In this document: positions 58,914-59,388 of the stretch, one piece after another
Layout: each line of letters starts with the position of its first letter
Position numbering within the stretch: position 1 is the first letter of the stretch
DNA from: Bacteroidales bacterium
Lineage (GTDB): Bacteria > Bacteroidota > Bacteroidia > Bacteroidales > WCHB1-69
DNA length: 59,388 nt
Assembly: GCA_017633255.1 (NCBI GenBank)
Contig: JAGBPS010000004.1
Location: 1-59,388, forward strand
Direction of reading: 5' to 3'
Made by a program: the position numbers and the translations under genes
Notes under the pieces: model-generated
The model's database searches: none
The model's input: the letters and a program-made list of their open reading frames with translations, nothing else
What the model was told of the DNA's origin: nothing

Positions 58914-59212
58914 TTTAGTGTTTAGAAGGTTAGAGGGTTAGAAGGTGAGACGTGGAGACGTGGAGACGTGGAGGCGTGGAGACGTGGAGGCGTGGAGGCG
59001 TGAAGACGTGGAGGCGTGGAGGCGTGAAGACGTGGAGGCGTGGAGGCGTGAAGGCGTGGAGGCGTGAAGACGGTGAGACGGTGAGAGGGTGAGAAGGTGA
59101 GACGTGGAGACGTGAAGACGTGAAGACGTGGAGACGTGGAGGCGTGGAGACGGTGAGACGGTGAGAGGGTGAGAAGGTGAGGCGTGGAGGCGTGGAGACG
59201 GTGAGATAGTCA
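58914..59212. repeat. Octamer minisatellite, about 35 units
   Basis: A nearly continuous array of 8-bp units: ggttagaa types at the start, then gacgtgga, ggcgtgga, gacgtgaa, and blocks of gacggtga-gagggtga-gaaggtga. Higher-order blocks recur (near 59071-59103 and 59151-59180). A smaller imperfect inverted copy built of the same unit lies between nrdD and nrdG at 38263-38338. Eight is not a multiple of three, so long open frames across it are repeat artefacts. Confidence 0.95.
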
Positions 59213-59218
59213 CTCTTT

Positions 59219-59236
59219 CGGCTGCCACGATGTGAC
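59219..59236. repeat. Inverted copy of the 18-mer from the 28.5-kb cluster
   Basis: The complement of GTCACATCGTGGCAGCCG, identical to the two copies at 28551 and 28674, directly behind the octamer array. Confidence 0.9.
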
Positions 59237-59314
59237 AACCCTACTACCCCAACTAGGCATAAACATGTCAGGGCAATTCGACACACACGTTCGGTGAATC
59301 TGATAGAAGAAGGA

Positions 59315-59388
59315 TTATACGGTCTGTTCGCGTTTGAGCAGGTACGGAAGCATGATCTGGTCAAGGCCTTTGGTGATGTCCGCCGGAA
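59315..59388 (-). CDS. C-terminal end of an unidentified protein (5' part outside window)
   Basis: The minus strand reads an open frame entering from the right edge and ending at TAA (59315-59317) with ADITKGLDQIMLPYLLKREQ-Thr-Val. The frame is free of stops over its 23 visible codons and begins where the repeat region ends. Too short for identification. Confidence 0.45.
   Translation of the reverse strand, partial: PADITKGLDQIMLPYLLKREQTV

Noticed and set aside
58930..59364. Open frames of up to 144 residues with SRLHAST-like repeats on the minus strand
   Set aside because: They are translations of the 8-bp minisatellite, open in several frames at once, with no start signal and no homology-like features.

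Overview
The window comes from a Bacteroidota genome, most likely an anaerobic Bacteroidales. Supporting signs are a UpxY-type antiterminator heading a surface-polysaccharide operon, several families largely confined to this phylum (DUF4954, DUF3127, DUF4831, Omp28), a peptidase with a type IX secretion C-terminal sorting domain, promoters of the TAnnTTTG type with an upstream TTTG or TTG, almost no strong Shine-Dalgarno sequences, and an oxygen-independent class III ribonucleotide reductase.

Layout. 1-8.2 kb (minus): a polysaccharide operon in the order UpxY, DUF4954 left-handed beta-helix protein, exonuclease III, polymerase/ligase, UDP-HexNAc 6-dehydrogenase, TupA-type ATP-grasp ligase, octopine/nopaline-type dehydrogenase (runs off the left edge). 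The last three suggest a polysaccharide whose uronic acids are amidated with an opine-like amino acid. 8.3-14.5 kb (minus): a thioredoxin-fold protein, an alpha/beta hydrolase and a tight operon DUF3127 - NlpC/P60 - GNAT - MltG. 14.6-28.2 kb: YfcC transporter, TlpA-like protein, malic enzyme, then a co-directional run of Na+ symporter, PrsW-like membrane protease and a complete partner-switching set (RsbW-like kinase, Cache-SpoIIE phosphatase, STAS antagonist), followed by DUF4831 and Omp28 envelope proteins.

28.3-37.7 kb: after a C69 dipeptidase comes an AT-rich accessory island: a strongly structured candidate RNA, a small HTH regulator, an unlisted 58-residue peptide directly before a radical SAM/SPASM enzyme (candidate RiPP locus), two secreted CsgG/LpoB-like proteins, a two-TM protein between 209-bp direct repeats, and a DUF234 ATPase preceded by 53-bp tandem repeats. 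37.8-45.6 kb: nrdDG under a cobalamin riboswitch, a large membrane protein, and lpxC/lpxD. 45.7-50.9 kb: tRNA-Ser(GCT) with a repeated 3' end, decayed ORF6N and RhuM genes, and a small gene array separated by a 33-35 bp repeat. 50.9-59.4 kb: leuS with an unusual inserted domain, a T9SS M1 peptidase, cstA, radC and a long octamer minisatellite.

A genome-wide theme is tandem heptamer/octamer repeats in many intergenic gaps; the same sequences have entered two coding regions in frame (NlpC/P60 gene and leuS). REP-like hairpin elements are a second dispersed family. No CRISPR array, rRNA or intact transposase gene was seen. All assignments are from reading the sequence; no database search was run.
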